Part shown: piece by piece, positions 16,733-27,385 of the stretch
Numbering within the stretch: the stretch's first letter is position 1
How the letters are laid out: every line of letters starts with the position of its first letter
NCBI RefSeq assembly: GCF_009707385.1
Contig: NZ_CP046115.1
Span: forward strand, 2,666,001-2,730,000
Origin: Klebsiella oxytoca
GTDB taxonomy: Bacteria > Pseudomonadota > Gammaproteobacteria > Enterobacterales > Enterobacteriaceae
Direction of reading: 5' to 3'
DNA: 64,000 nucleotides
Position numbers and translations under genes: made by a program
Notes under the pieces: generated by a model
Databases searched by the model: none
Seen by the model: only the letters and a program-made list of their open reading frames with translations
What the model was told of the DNA's origin: nothing

Positions 16733-16759
16733 ATGAATGTTCCCAGACAATTAAAGTAA
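16733..16759 (+). CDS. Possible 8-codon ORF between mgtC and mgtB
   Basis: AAGGAGG is followed five bases later by ATG and eight codons (MNVPRQLK) before TAA. The binding site is better than that of mgtB itself. The ORF may be a leader for mgtB or chance; no homologue is known to me. Confidence 0.25.
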   Translation: MNVPRQLK

Positions 16760-16840
16760 TAAGCGTTTAATAGCGTAACAATGAAATATGCATAAGTCAT
16801 TTATGCAGGAATAACGACGTCTTTAATTTGAGGATAAATC

Positions 16841-19573
16841 ATGACTGACATGAAAATTGAAAACCGGAAAATAAACCGGTCTGCGTCAGAAAATGATAAG
16901 CAGCATAAAAAAAGCTTCGCCATTGAAACTGAGGCATTTAATAGCCCGGATCATACGCTGGCGCGGCTAAACAGCAGTCGCCAGGGGCTCACCAGCGAAG
17001 ATGCGCTTGAACGACTGGATGAATATGGCCGCAATGAAGTGGCGCATGAGCAGGCGCCACCGGCGTTGATCCAGCTTTTGCAGGCATTCAATAACCCGTT
17101 TATCTATGTCCTGATGGCGCTGGCCGCCGTCAGCTTCGTTACCGATTACTGGCTACCGCTGCGTAACGGTGAAGAGACCGATCTGACCGGGATCATTATT
17201 ATCGTCACGATGGTCAGCCTGAGCGGGTTATTGCGTTTCTGGCAGGAGTTTCGTACCAACAAAGCGGCGCAGGCGCTGAAATCAATGGTGCGTACAACCG
17301 CGACGGTACTGCGCCGTGGGCCAGGTCATAGCGGTCCGGTACAGGAGGAAATCGCGATAGAGGAACTGGTGCCCGGAGACATCATCTTCCTGGCGGCGGG
17401 TGATTTGGTTCCGGCGGACGTGCGTCTGCTGGAGTCCCGGGACCTGTTTGTCAGCCAGTCGATACTCAGCGGCGAGTCCCTGCCGGTTGAGAAGTATGAC
17501 GTTATGGCCAGCGTGTCCGGCAAAGGCAGCGATCGGCTTCCTGAGCCGAACAAACACAAAAGCCTGCTGGAGATGGGCAATATCTGCCTGATGGGAACCA
17601 ATGTCACCAGCGGCAGGGCGCAGGCGGTGGTGGTGGCTACCGGAAACCGCACCTGGTTTGGTTCGCTGGCGAAATCCATCGTCGGCACGCGCACCCAGAC
17701 GGCATTCGATCGCGGGGTGAACAGCGTTAGCTGGCTGCTGATCCGCTTTATGCTGGTGATGGTACCGATTGTGCTGCTGATTAACGGCTTCAGCAAAGGG
17801 GACTGGGTCGAGGCATCGCTGTTTGCCCTGGCGGTCGCGGTTGGCCTGACGCCGGAAATGCTGCCGATGATCGTCAGCTCCAACCTGGCGAAAGGCGCTA
17901 TCGCCATGTCGCGGCGCAAAGTGATCGTCAAGCGGCTGAACGCCATTCAGAACTTTGGCGCTATGGACGTGCTGTGTACCGATAAAACCGGCACGCTGAC
18001 TCAGGACAATATCATTCTTGAGCATCATCTTGATGTGAGCGGTAGCGAGAGCGACCGGGTACTGACGCTGGCGTGGCTTAACAGCAGCAGCCAGAGCGGG
18101 GCGCGCAACCTGATGGACCGGGCGGTGCTGCGCTTTGGCGAAGGGAGGATAGCGCCAGCGACCAAAGAGCGGTTTGTAAAGCTGGATGAACTGCCGTTTG
18201 ATTTTGTCCGCCGTCGGGTATCCGTTTCGGTGGAAGATGTCCGCCACGGTGATAAAAGCCTGATCTGCAAAGGTGCGGTTGAAGAGATGCTGATGGTGGC
18301 TACGCATCTGCGTGAAGGCGATAAGGTTGTAGAACTGGATGCAACTCGACGTGAGCTGCTGTTAGCCAGAACTGAGGATTACAACGCCCAGGGATTCCGG
18401 GTGCTGCTGGTCGCAACTCGTAAGCTGGATGATTCCGCCCTGACGGCGCCGCTGTGTGCCGCCGATGAACAAGGGTTAACGGTCGAAGGGATGCTGACTT
18501 TCCTCGATCCGCCGAAAGAGAGCGCGGGGAAAGCGATTACTGCGCTGCGCGACAACGGCGTGGCGGTGAAAGTGCTGACCGGCGATAACCCGGTGGTTAC
18601 GGCGCGCATTTGTCTGGAAGTGGGTATTGATGCCCACGGTATTCTGACCGGGGCGCAAATTGAAGCGATGACGGATCGCGAACTGGAGCGCGAAGTGGAA
18701 ACGCGTTCGGTATTCGCGAAGCTGACGCCGTTGCAGAAGTCGCGCATCCTGAAAACGCTGCAGAAAAATGGCCATACCGTCGGCTTCCTTGGCGATGGTA
18801 TCAACGATGCGCCGGCGCTGCGCGATGCGGACGTGGGGATTTCGGTCGATAGCGCGGCGGATATCGCTAAAGAGGCGTCCGATATTATCCTGCTGGAAAA
18901 GGACCTGATGGTGCTGGAAGAAGGGGTGATCAAGGGACGCGAGACTTTCGGCAATATCATTAAGTATCTGAATATGACCGCCAGCTCTAACTTCGGCAAC
19001 GTCTTTTCAGTACTGGTGGCCAGCGCGTTCATTCCGTTCCTGCCGATGCTGGCGATTCATTTGCTGATCCAGAACCTGATGTACGATCTCTCCCAGCTCT
19101 CGCTGCCGTGGGATAAAATGGATAAAGAGTTTCTGCGCAAGCCACGCAAATGGGATGCCAAAAACATTGGCCGCTTTATGCTGTGGATAGGCCCGACGTC
19201 TTCCATTTTTGATATCTCGACCTTCGCGCTGATGTGGTACGTATTTGCGGCGAATAACGTTGAAGCGCAGGCGCTGTTTCAGTCCGGGTGGTTTATTGAA
19301 GGACTGCTGTCGCAGACGCTGGTGGTGCATATGCTGAGGACGCAGAAGATCCCGTTTATTCAGAGCCGCGCGACGCTGCCGGTGCTGCTTACCACCGTAT
19401 TGATTATGGCGGTTGGGATCTACATTCCGTTCTCGCCGCTGGGGACGATGGTCGGGCTGGAGCCGCTGCCGCTGAGCTATTTCCCGTGGCTGGTCGCCAC
19501 GCTGCTGAGCTACTGCCTGGTGGCGCAGGGAATGAAGCGTTTTTATATCAAACGATTCGGCCAGTGGTTCTGA
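16841..19573 (+). CDS. mgtB: Magnesium-transporting P-type ATPase MgtB
   Basis: A 910-residue P3B-type ATPase that imports Mg2+ across the inner membrane. It aligns along its whole length with Salmonella MgtB (908 residues), including the N-terminal MTDMKIENRKINRSASENDK, which distinguishes MgtB from MgtA. Catalytic motifs: SGESLPVEK in the actuator domain (211-219), the phosphorylation motif CTDKTGTLT with D381, and GDGINDAPALRDADVG. The membrane segment VGLTPEMLPMIV is the conserved ion-path helix. Lies 155 bases after mgtC with no terminator, and is followed by the small regulators mgtR and mgtU. Confidence 0.97.
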   Translation: MTDMKIENRKINRSASENDKQHKKSFAIETEAFNSPDHTLARLNSSRQGLTSEDALERLDEYGRNEVAHEQAPPALIQLLQAFNNPFIYVLMALAAVSFVTDYWLPLRNGEETDLTGIIIIVTMVSLSGLLRFWQEFRTNKAAQALKSMVRTTATVLRRGPGHSGPVQEEIAIEELVPGDIIFLAAGDLVPADVRLLESRDLFVSQSILSGESLPVEKYDVMASVSGKGSDRLPEPNKHKSLLEMGNICLMGTNVTSGRAQAVVVATGNRTWFGSLAKSIVGTRTQTAFDRGVNSVSWLLIRFMLVMVPIVLLINGFSKGDWVEASLFALAVAVGLTPEMLPMIVSSNLAKGAIAMSRRKVIVKRLNAIQNFGAMDVLCTDKTGTLTQDNIILEHHLDVSGSESDRVLTLAWLNSSSQSGARNLMDRAVLRFGEGRIAPATKERFVKLDELPFDFVRRRVSVSVEDVRHGDKSLICKGAVEEMLMVATHLREGDKVVELDATRRELLLARTEDYNAQGFRVLLVATRKLDDSALTAPLCAADEQGLTVEGMLTFLDPPKESAGKAITALRDNGVAVKVLTGDNPVVTARICLEVGIDAHGILTGAQIEAMTDRELEREVETRSVFAKLTPLQKSRILKTLQKNGHTVGFLGDGINDAPALRDADVGISVDSAADIAKEASDIILLEKDLMVLEEGVIKGRETFGNIIKYLNMTASSNFGNVFSVLVASAFIPFLPMLAIHLLIQNLMYDLSQLSLPWDKMDKEFLRKPRKWDAKNIGRFMLWIGPTSSIFDISTFALMWYVFAANNVEAQALFQSGWFIEGLLSQTLVVHMLRTQKIPFIQSRATLPVLLTTVLIMAVGIYIPFSPLGTMVGLEPLPLSYFPWLVATLLSYCLVAQGMKRFYIKRFGQWF

Positions 19574-19591
19574 TGCCAGGGAGGCGCAGAG

Positions 19592-19684
19592 ATGAATCGT
19601 TCTCCGGACACCATCATCGCGCTGATATTTTTTCTGGTCGGTTTGCTGGTACTGCTGTTGGCTATCTGGCAAATCCTGTTCTAA
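19592..19684 (+). CDS. mgtR: MgtR, 30-residue regulatory membrane peptide
   Basis: A 30-residue single-span peptide (starts MNRSPDTIIALIFF, ends AIWQILF), close to Salmonella MgtR. MgtR binds MgtC and promotes its degradation by FtsH, giving feedback on the operon. ATG at 19592 follows GGGAGGCGCAG, 18 bases after the mgtB stop. Co-transcribed with mgtCB. Confidence 0.92.
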   Translation: MNRSPDTIIALIFFLVGLLVLLLAIWQILF

Positions 19685-19696
19685 AAAGGGGGCGTG

Positions 19697-19783
19697 ATGC
19701 GTAAAGGATCGCTGGATAAAATCTTTATGCAGGTGGCGATTATTGCGGCCATCATTATTTTACTGACTATCTGGATAAGATAA
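19697..19783 (+). CDS. mgtU: MgtU-like 28-residue membrane peptide
   Basis: A 28-residue peptide (MRKGSLDKIFMQVAIIA..., ending TIWIR) with a single hydrophobic segment between basic ends. It starts 12 bases after mgtR behind AAAGGGGGC. Position and size match Salmonella MgtU, which protects MgtB from FtsH. Assignment rests on position, length and topology; I recall the Salmonella sequence only in outline. Confidence 0.75.
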   Translation: MRKGSLDKIFMQVAIIAAIIILLTIWIR

Positions 19784-19784
19784 A

Positions 19785-19813
19785 AAAATCCCGGGCCACA
19801 GGCCCGGGATTTT
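19785..19813 (+). terminator. Terminator of the mgtCBRU operon (also serves katG)
   Basis: AAAATCCCGGGCC-ACA-GGCCCGGGATTTT, a 13-bp perfect stem right after the mgtU stop. It is symmetrical and lies between convergent operons, so it should also end the katG message (minus strand). Confidence 0.9.
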
Positions 19814-19851
19814 GCTATTACCTTTGCATTGCAGTACGGAAGAGCAAGCGA

Positions 19852-22056
<2,205 letters not shown>

Positions 22057-22294
22057 TCATTACGATATACACTGCTTTCAATAAACGATATTTGAATGGG
22101 TCTACGGATTTAATAGTTATTTTCTTTCAATTATCAGAATGAAACTCGAACTCTCCGGGGTGAAAAACGGCAAGTTACCGGTACCAGCCTGATAAACATA
22201 GTCGTAACTCGTGAGTAAAGGAAACGTTAAAACATATTCATCGAGTGCGAATGCTATTTGTTTGAGTTATGACAATATTAGTCCGTAAAAATGC

Positions 22295-23227
22295 TTATTG
22301 CTGCCAGTATAAAGGCGTACCAAAAACGTCGATAAAATAGTCAATTACCGCGCGTACATTCAGTGAGGGATGCCGGGCATAAGGGTAGATTGCCGAAACC
22401 GGCGAGGGAGAACTGCCAATCGCGACGGTGTACCGGGTCATCAGCTTGATAAGCCTGCCATCGGCGATGGCTTCATTTACCATCCAGTCAGGGAACAGGA
22501 CAACCCCCATTCCTTTTAGCGCCGAGGTCAGCAGCGCATCGGCATTGTTTGAAACCAGCTGCGGCGTCTGCGGATAGTGAACCCATTCTCCCTGCGCGAG
22601 GCGGAACAACCAGCGATTAGGGCCGTTAGAACCGCTGTAGACCAGGGTACTGTGCTGGCGAAGATCTTCTGGCTTCTCCGGGATGCCGCGCCGCGCCAGA
22701 TACCCCGGGGCAGCAACCAGATAGAGGTGCTGCATGCCAAGTACCCTGGCATGGACATTAGAGTCCGGCAGGCTACCAATACGAAAAATCACGTCTGTCG
22801 CTTCGCGGTGCGGGTCAATAAAATCATCCGTCAGCGTCAGCTCAATTTGCATTTGCGGATAGCGCTCGGTCAGCCCCGCCAGCCATGGTGCAATATGGCG
22901 TTGACCAAAATAGACCGGAGCGTTGATTCGCACCAGTCCACCCGGCTGAAGGGTCCTGTCCTGCAGGTCGCGCCTGGCGGCGCTAAACTGTTCGCTGATG
23001 GCCCTCGCATGCACCGCAAACAGCCGTCCTGCTTCGGTGGGCACCACTGCCCTGGTGTTACGGTTAAATAACTGCTGGCCGAGCGAGTCTTCAAGCTGGT
23101 GAATCACTCGCGACACCATTGAGGGAGAAACGCCTTCCCGCCGCGCCACCACCGAAAAGCTCTGGCTATCGTAGACGGCGATAAATAGCTGTAGCGCTCG
23201 AAAATTCACATTTCCCGCATCGTTCAT
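22295..23227 (-). CDS. LysR-family transcriptional regulator
   Basis: A 310-residue LysR protein. Helix-turn-helix near residues 22-45 (SFSVVARREGVSPSMVSRVIHQLEDSL), effector domain from GGLVRINAPVYFGQRHIAPWL onward; this wording places it in the AaeR/DsdC-like group that senses small organic compounds. It is transcribed divergently from the two DMT transporter genes, with 99 bases between the starts, so those genes are the natural candidates for control. Confidence 0.87.
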   Translation of the reverse strand: MNDAGNVNFRALQLFIAVYDSQSFSVVARREGVSPSMVSRVIHQLEDSLGQQLFNRNTRAVVPTEAGRLFAVHARAISEQFSAARRDLQDRTLQPGGLVRINAPVYFGQRHIAPWLAGLTERYPQMQIELTLTDDFIDPHREATDVIFRIGSLPDSNVHARVLGMQHLYLVAAPGYLARRGIPEKPEDLRQHSTLVYSGSNGPNRWLFRLAQGEWVHYPQTPQLVSNNADALLTSALKGMGVVLFPDWMVNEAIADGRLIKLMTRYTVAIGSSPSPVSAIYPYARHPSLNVRAVIDYFIDVFGTPLYWQQ

Positions 23228-23326
23228 TAATGCAATATCCGCAAAAGTGTTTCCCTGATTGTATCGTTTTTCACATTACTTCGCTGCTTTATGCTTTGCC
23301 GCCTGATCAACAAGCGGATATCAACG

Positions 23327-23761
23327 ATGCAGTTAGTTCTGATTTTTCTGGTAATTGTCGGCGGCATGGGGTTATCGGTTGAGGCCGGGCTACTTGGCCC
23401 GTTAGCCGGGCAGGTAGGGGACCTGTGGGCCACATTCAGCATTTTTAGCGTCGGGAGCGCGCTGACCTTTTTGTTGATGCTGCTGTTTGGCCCCAGGGAG
23501 AGCCCTTCGTTTTTTTCTCTGCCGGGCTGGCAGCTGACCGGGGGAGTACTGGGCCCGATTTATGTGGTCATTTTAACTGTGGCCGTACCGGTCATCGGGA
23601 TCGCCATGACCATGATCGGCATCCTCGCCGGACAGATTTGCAAAAGCCTGCTGATCGACCACTACGGCCTGTTCGGTTCGCCAAAACGAAAAATCGACGG
23701 GCGGCGGATTATCGCGCTGCTGTTGATTGTGGTTGCCCTGATCCTTATCGCCACAAGCTGA
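23327..23761 (+). CDS. DMT superfamily transporter, small subunit (DUF606/YdcZ type)
   Basis: A 144-residue protein with four to five hydrophobic segments, of the DUF606/YdcZ branch of the drug/metabolite transporters (start MQLVLIFLVIVGGMGLSVEAG). Half-size members like this one usually function as dimers. The chosen ATG follows GCGGATATCAAC; 12 codons upstream are also open. It is followed 9 bases later by a second protein of the same family, suggesting a heterodimer. Divergent from a LysR gene. Confidence 0.82.
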   Translation: MQLVLIFLVIVGGMGLSVEAGLLGPLAGQVGDLWATFSIFSVGSALTFLLMLLFGPRESPSFFSLPGWQLTGGVLGPIYVVILTVAVPVIGIAMTMIGILAGQICKSLLIDHYGLFGSPKRKIDGRRIIALLLIVVALILIATS

Positions 23762-23770
23762 GGAGTTAAC

Positions 23771-24238
23771 ATGAGTAGCATAATGATTTTACTGGCGATG
23801 ATTGGCGGCGCGATGCTGAGTATGCAGGCGGCGATTAACGGACGCTTAGGTAGCCAGGTTGGGGTGTTTCGTAGCGCATTTCTCACCTTCTCGGTCGGCG
23901 CTTTGATTACGGCGCTGCTGATCTTTTACTTTGCGCCCCAGCAGACGATAACGCTGCTCGATGTGCCGAAATGGCAGCTGCTGGGAGCGTTTTGCGGCGT
24001 GCCCTATATCGTGATTATGGTGCTGGCGGTGCAGCGTATCGGCACCGCGACGGCCACGGTGGCGGTGATTTTCGGCCAGCTGGCGATGAGCCTGCTGATT
24101 GATAATTTCGGCTGGCTGGGAAATGAAACCATCGCATTGTCGCCGGGACGGCTGGGAGCAATCGTCTGTCTGGGGCTGGCGCTGTTCTTTATTTATCGCT
24201 CTGGTACGGCGACAACAGCCGAAAAGAAGGATAGTTAG
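23771..24238 (+). CDS. DMT superfamily transporter, second half-size subunit (DUF606)
   Basis: A 155-residue DUF606 protein, similar in layout to its upstream neighbour (SIMILLAMIGGAMLSMQAAINGRLG, FCGVPYIVIMVLAVQRIGTATATVAVIFGQL). ATG directly follows AGGAGTTAAC. The pair is probably translated from one message and probably forms a heteromeric exporter. Substrate unknown. Confidence 0.82.
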   Translation: MSSIMILLAMIGGAMLSMQAAINGRLGSQVGVFRSAFLTFSVGALITALLIFYFAPQQTITLLDVPKWQLLGAFCGVPYIVIMVLAVQRIGTATATVAVIFGQLAMSLLIDNFGWLGNETIALSPGRLGAIVCLGLALFFIYRSGTATTAEKKDS

Positions 24239-24388
24239 CCCACCTGTTCAGGAGAGTTGTCGTACATCGCCAAACGCGACCATACTGTTCGTCACCATGT
24301 GACTGGCGCTTTAGACAGATTACTGTCGGGGAGCATGGTTATCGCCGCCGCGCGCCTGGGCATCACTTCGTTTAAATGGAGATACGCT

Positions 24389-25021
24389 ATGCCTGAGATG
24401 CCGTCGCTGCTGACCTTCGCCCTTGTTGCCCTTGGCCTGGTATTAACCCCGGGGCCGAATATGATCTATCTGATTTCGCGCTCGATTTGCCAGGGAAGAA
24501 GGGCCGGGCTGGTCTCCCTCGGCGGGGTGGCGCTGGGGTTTGTGTTTTATATGCTGTGCGCCGCGTTCGGTATTACCGCACTGATCTTCGCCGTCCCTTA
24601 CGCTTACGACGTGTTGCGCATCAGCGGCGTTGTCTATCTGCTTTATCTGGCCTGGCAGGCGGTGAAGCCAGGGGGGCGCTCGGTTTTTGCAGTGCGCGAC
24701 CTGCCCGCCGATAGCGGCCGAAAGCTGTTTTTGATGGGCTTTATTACTAACCTGGCGAACCCTAAAATTGCCATCATGTACCTCTCATTGCTGCCGCAGT
24801 TTATCTCTCCCGGACACGGCAGCATCCTTTCGCAGTCGCTGGTGCTGGGATTTACCCAGGCGATAATCAGCGTAGCGGTCAATGCGCTGATTGTGATGAT
24901 GGCCGGGCAGGTTTCGCTGTTTCTCGCGGGGCGTCCGTTATGGCAGCGGTTTCAGCGCTGGCTGATGGCGACCGTGCTGGCCGGGATGGCGGTGAAAATT
25001 GCCTTCGAGGCGCGGAAGTAA
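24389..25021 (+). CDS. LysE/RhtB family amino-acid exporter
   Basis: A 210-residue, roughly six-span exporter of the LysE/RhtB family, recognised by the N-terminal LTPGPNMIYLISRSICQGRRAG and by FLMGFITNLANPKIAIMYLSLLPQFI. Family members export amino acids such as threonine, homoserine or leucine. The start ATG follows TGGAGATACGCT. A 150-base gap separates it from the DMT pair; whether it is in the same operon is unclear. Confidence 0.87.
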   Translation: MPEMPSLLTFALVALGLVLTPGPNMIYLISRSICQGRRAGLVSLGGVALGFVFYMLCAAFGITALIFAVPYAYDVLRISGVVYLLYLAWQAVKPGGRSVFAVRDLPADSGRKLFLMGFITNLANPKIAIMYLSLLPQFISPGHGSILSQSLVLGFTQAIISVAVNALIVMMAGQVSLFLAGRPLWQRFQRWLMATVLAGMAVKIAFEARK

Positions 25022-25331
25022 TCGTTGCGCACGGCAGCGAGCGGATCTTCGTCTCCGGCCTTATCAATACTCAGCGCGCGAAAGCCGGGGGTCTATGCTA
25101 ACGCCGGCGAAACTCACCATCACAGTCAGTGAAAAAGCGCGCTAACCATTCTGCCCCCGTCGCGCTTTTGAACGATGCCTTTCTGTGACAGTGTCACATA
25201 AAATATCTAACATGCTGATACATTTCTGCCAAATCATTAGCAACCTTTCGGTAGGGCTCCCGCCGCGATAACGCTATTCTTCCCCGCTTTTCCCTTTTCA
25301 GGGCCTTTGAAACCCAGGTAAATGACCGCTA
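25022..25331. other. Non-coding gap before the PBP2 paralogue
   Basis: No gene seen in 310 bases. It holds the perfect palindrome at 25184-25198 and an AT-rich stretch, and must contain the promoter of the PBP2 paralogue. Confidence 0.6.
25184..25198. promoter_or_regulatory. Perfect 15-bp palindrome, candidate operator
   Basis: TGTGACA-G-TGTCACA, 134 bases before the PBP2-paralogue start. A related palindrome (AGTGACA-A-TGTCACT) occurs at 32833. The shared core is GTGACA-N-TGTCAC. No known factor was matched. Confidence 0.45.
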
Positions 25332-27209
25332 ATGTCCCTTATGAGAGATGAAATTCGCGACCATTCGGCGGAAGAGATGCTGTTTATCCGCCGTGCCGTC
25401 ATTGCTTTTATACTGGTGGTGGTCTGCTTTGCCGTCCTGATCGTTAACCTCTACCGCCTGCAGGTCGAGCAGCACGACTTTTATCAGACGCGCTCAAACC
25501 AGAACGACATTAAAATGCTGCCTATCGCGCCGAGCCGGGGACTGATTTTCGATCGCAACGGTATTCCTCTGGTAGAAAATATTACCCTCTATCGTTTGCA
25601 GGCAATCCCGGGCAAAATCGCCGATCTGAACGCGCTGCTGCAGCAGCTGACGCCGATTGTCGATCTCACCCCGCAAGATATCGCCGATTTCCGCGACGAT
25701 ATGCATCACACCAGCCGCTATAAAGAGGTGACCTTAAAATCGAACCTAAGCGATGTTGAGGTGGCGCGGTTTGCGGTCAATGAGTTTCATTTTCCCGGCG
25801 TCACCGTTGAGAGCTATCAACAGCGCGCGTACCCCTACGGCGCCGAGCTGGCGCACGTGGTTGGCTATGTTTCGAAAATTAACGACAGCGATCTGCAAAA
25901 ACTGTCTAAAGCGGGTGAAGAGGAGAACTACGCCGCTGACCGTAATATCGGTAAGCAGGGCATTGAAGGCTACTACGAGAAGGCGCTGCACGGCACCACC
26001 GGCTATCAGGAGGTTGAGGTGGATAACCACGGGCGGGTGGTGCGATTGCTAAAAGAGGTGCCGCCGGTAGCCGGAAAGAATCTCTACCTGACGCTGGATC
26101 TCCATCTTCAGCAATATATCGAGTCGGTACTGAAGGGGCAGCGTGCAGCGGTGGTGGCCGTCGACCCGCGGGATGGCGGCGTGCTGGCGATGGTTTCCAG
26201 CCCCAGCTATGACCCCAATCCATTCGTCAGGGGCATAGGCTATCAGGCCTATCGCTCGCTGCTTGATAACCCGGACCGTCCGCTCATTAACCGCGTCACC
26301 CAGGGGCTGTACCCGCCCGCATCAACGGTGAAACCTTATATGGCCTTGTCGGCGCTGTCGGCGGGCGTCATCACTCCGACCACCTCTTTCTTTGGCGCGC
26401 CGACCTGGACGCTGCCGGGAACCCAGCGCCGCTATCGCGACTGGCTGAAAAGCGGTCACGGCATGCTTAACGTAACTAAGGCGATTGAAGAGTCGGCCGA
26501 CACCTTCTTCTATCAGGTGGCATTTGAGATGGGAATCGATCGAATTCACCAATGGTTAAGCAAGTTCGGTTACGGCCAGTCAACGGGCATCGATCTGAAT
26601 GAAGAGTATGCCGGAGTGCTGCCGAGCCGGGAGTGGAAACAGCGGGTGCATAAAAAACCGTGGTACCAGGGGGATACTATTTCGGTCGGCATCGGCCAGG
26701 GCTACTGGATTGCTACGCCTGTCCAGATGGTTAAGGCCCTGACAACCCTGATTAACAACGGTAAGGTGCAAAATCCGCATCTGCTCTATTCCATGAAGCA
26801 GGGCAATAAGATTGAGCGCTATCAGCCGCCGCGCAATCTGCCGCAGGTGGGCGACCCGCATTCGCCTTACTGGGGCGTGGTGCGCAACGGCATGTACGGC
26901 ATGGCGAACCTGCCAAACGGCACCGGCTACAAGCTATTCCATACCGCACCGTATCAGATTGCGGCAAAATCCGGGACATCCCAGGTCTTCAGCCTGAAAG
27001 AGAACCAGACCTATAACGCTAAAATGATCCCGGTACGCCTGCGCGATCATATTTTCTATACTCTGTTTGCGCCGTATCAGCATCCGAAGGTGGCGATGGC
27101 GCTGATTCTGGAAAACGGCGGCGGCGATGGCGCTGATTCTGGAAAACGGCGGCGGCGATGGCGTGGTGGCGGGCCCGACGGCGCGGGCCATCCTCGACCA
27201 TATCTTTGA
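25332..27209 (+). CDS. Second penicillin-binding protein 2 (PBP2-SAL-like), frameshifted C terminus
   Basis: A class B transpeptidase like PBP2 (MrdA) with an N-terminal anchor (residues 21-42), pedestal domain and transpeptidase domain. Catalytic motifs: S331-T-V-K334 in YPPASTVKPYMAL, S388-A-D390, and K546-S-G-T549. The upstream neighbourhood lacks the mrdB/rlpA/dacA genes of the normal mrdA locus, so this is a paralogue, like Salmonella PBP2-SAL which works at acid pH. A 31-bp exact tandem duplication (27092-27163) shifts the frame after residue 600, so the protein ends at 625 with an Arg/Gly-rich tail. Without one copy the frame runs to 27282 and gives 639 residues with a PBP2-like end (DGVVAGPTARAILDHIF). 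All three catalytic motifs lie before the shift. It may be a partly functional mutant, or an assembly artefact. Confidence 0.85.
   Translation: MSLMRDEIRDHSAEEMLFIRRAVIAFILVVVCFAVLIVNLYRLQVEQHDFYQTRSNQNDIKMLPIAPSRGLIFDRNGIPLVENITLYRLQAIPGKIADLNALLQQLTPIVDLTPQDIADFRDDMHHTSRYKEVTLKSNLSDVEVARFAVNEFHFPGVTVESYQQRAYPYGAELAHVVGYVSKINDSDLQKLSKAGEEENYAADRNIGKQGIEGYYEKALHGTTGYQEVEVDNHGRVVRLLKEVPPVAGKNLYLTLDLHLQQYIESVLKGQRAAVVAVDPRDGGVLAMVSSPSYDPNPFVRGIGYQAYRSLLDNPDRPLINRVTQGLYPPASTVKPYMALSALSAGVITPTTSFFGAPTWTLPGTQRRYRDWLKSGHGMLNVTKAIEESADTFFYQVAFEMGIDRIHQWLSKFGYGQSTGIDLNEEYAGVLPSREWKQRVHKKPWYQGDTISVGIGQGYWIATPVQMVKALTTLINNGKVQNPHLLYSMKQGNKIERYQPPRNLPQVGDPHSPYWGVVRNGMYGMANLPNGTGYKLFHTAPYQIAAKSGTSQVFSLKENQTYNAKMIPVRLRDHIFYTLFAPYQHPKVAMALILENGGGDGADSGKRRRRWRGGGPDGAGHPRPYL
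27092..27163 (+). repeat. 31-bp tandem duplication inside the PBP2 paralogue
   Basis: A stretch of 72 bases with exact period 31; the two full copies can be placed at 27095-27125 and 27126-27156 (unit starts GATGGCGCTGATTCTGG). Thirty-one is not a multiple of three, so it causes a +1 shift. Removing one copy restores a normal C terminus. Confidence 0.95.
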
Positions 27210-27385
27210 TCCGGCTAATGCGCCTGCGGAACAGGGAGCAGTATCGACGGTACCGCAGGTGGAGAGCGCCGACGCGCAGTAGACGTTATGCACTCCGGGC
27301 ATAAGCGTTAACGGATTGGTTATTTGCCGCGGTCGGCGCTTTTGCCCATAGTAGAACTCTGTGTAGTGATGAAAAAGGCGCTCTG

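Noticed and set aside
17282..18307. 341-residue minus-strand ORF in mgtB
   Set aside because: Inside the MgtB P-type ATPase gene, antisense, with no recognisable domain.
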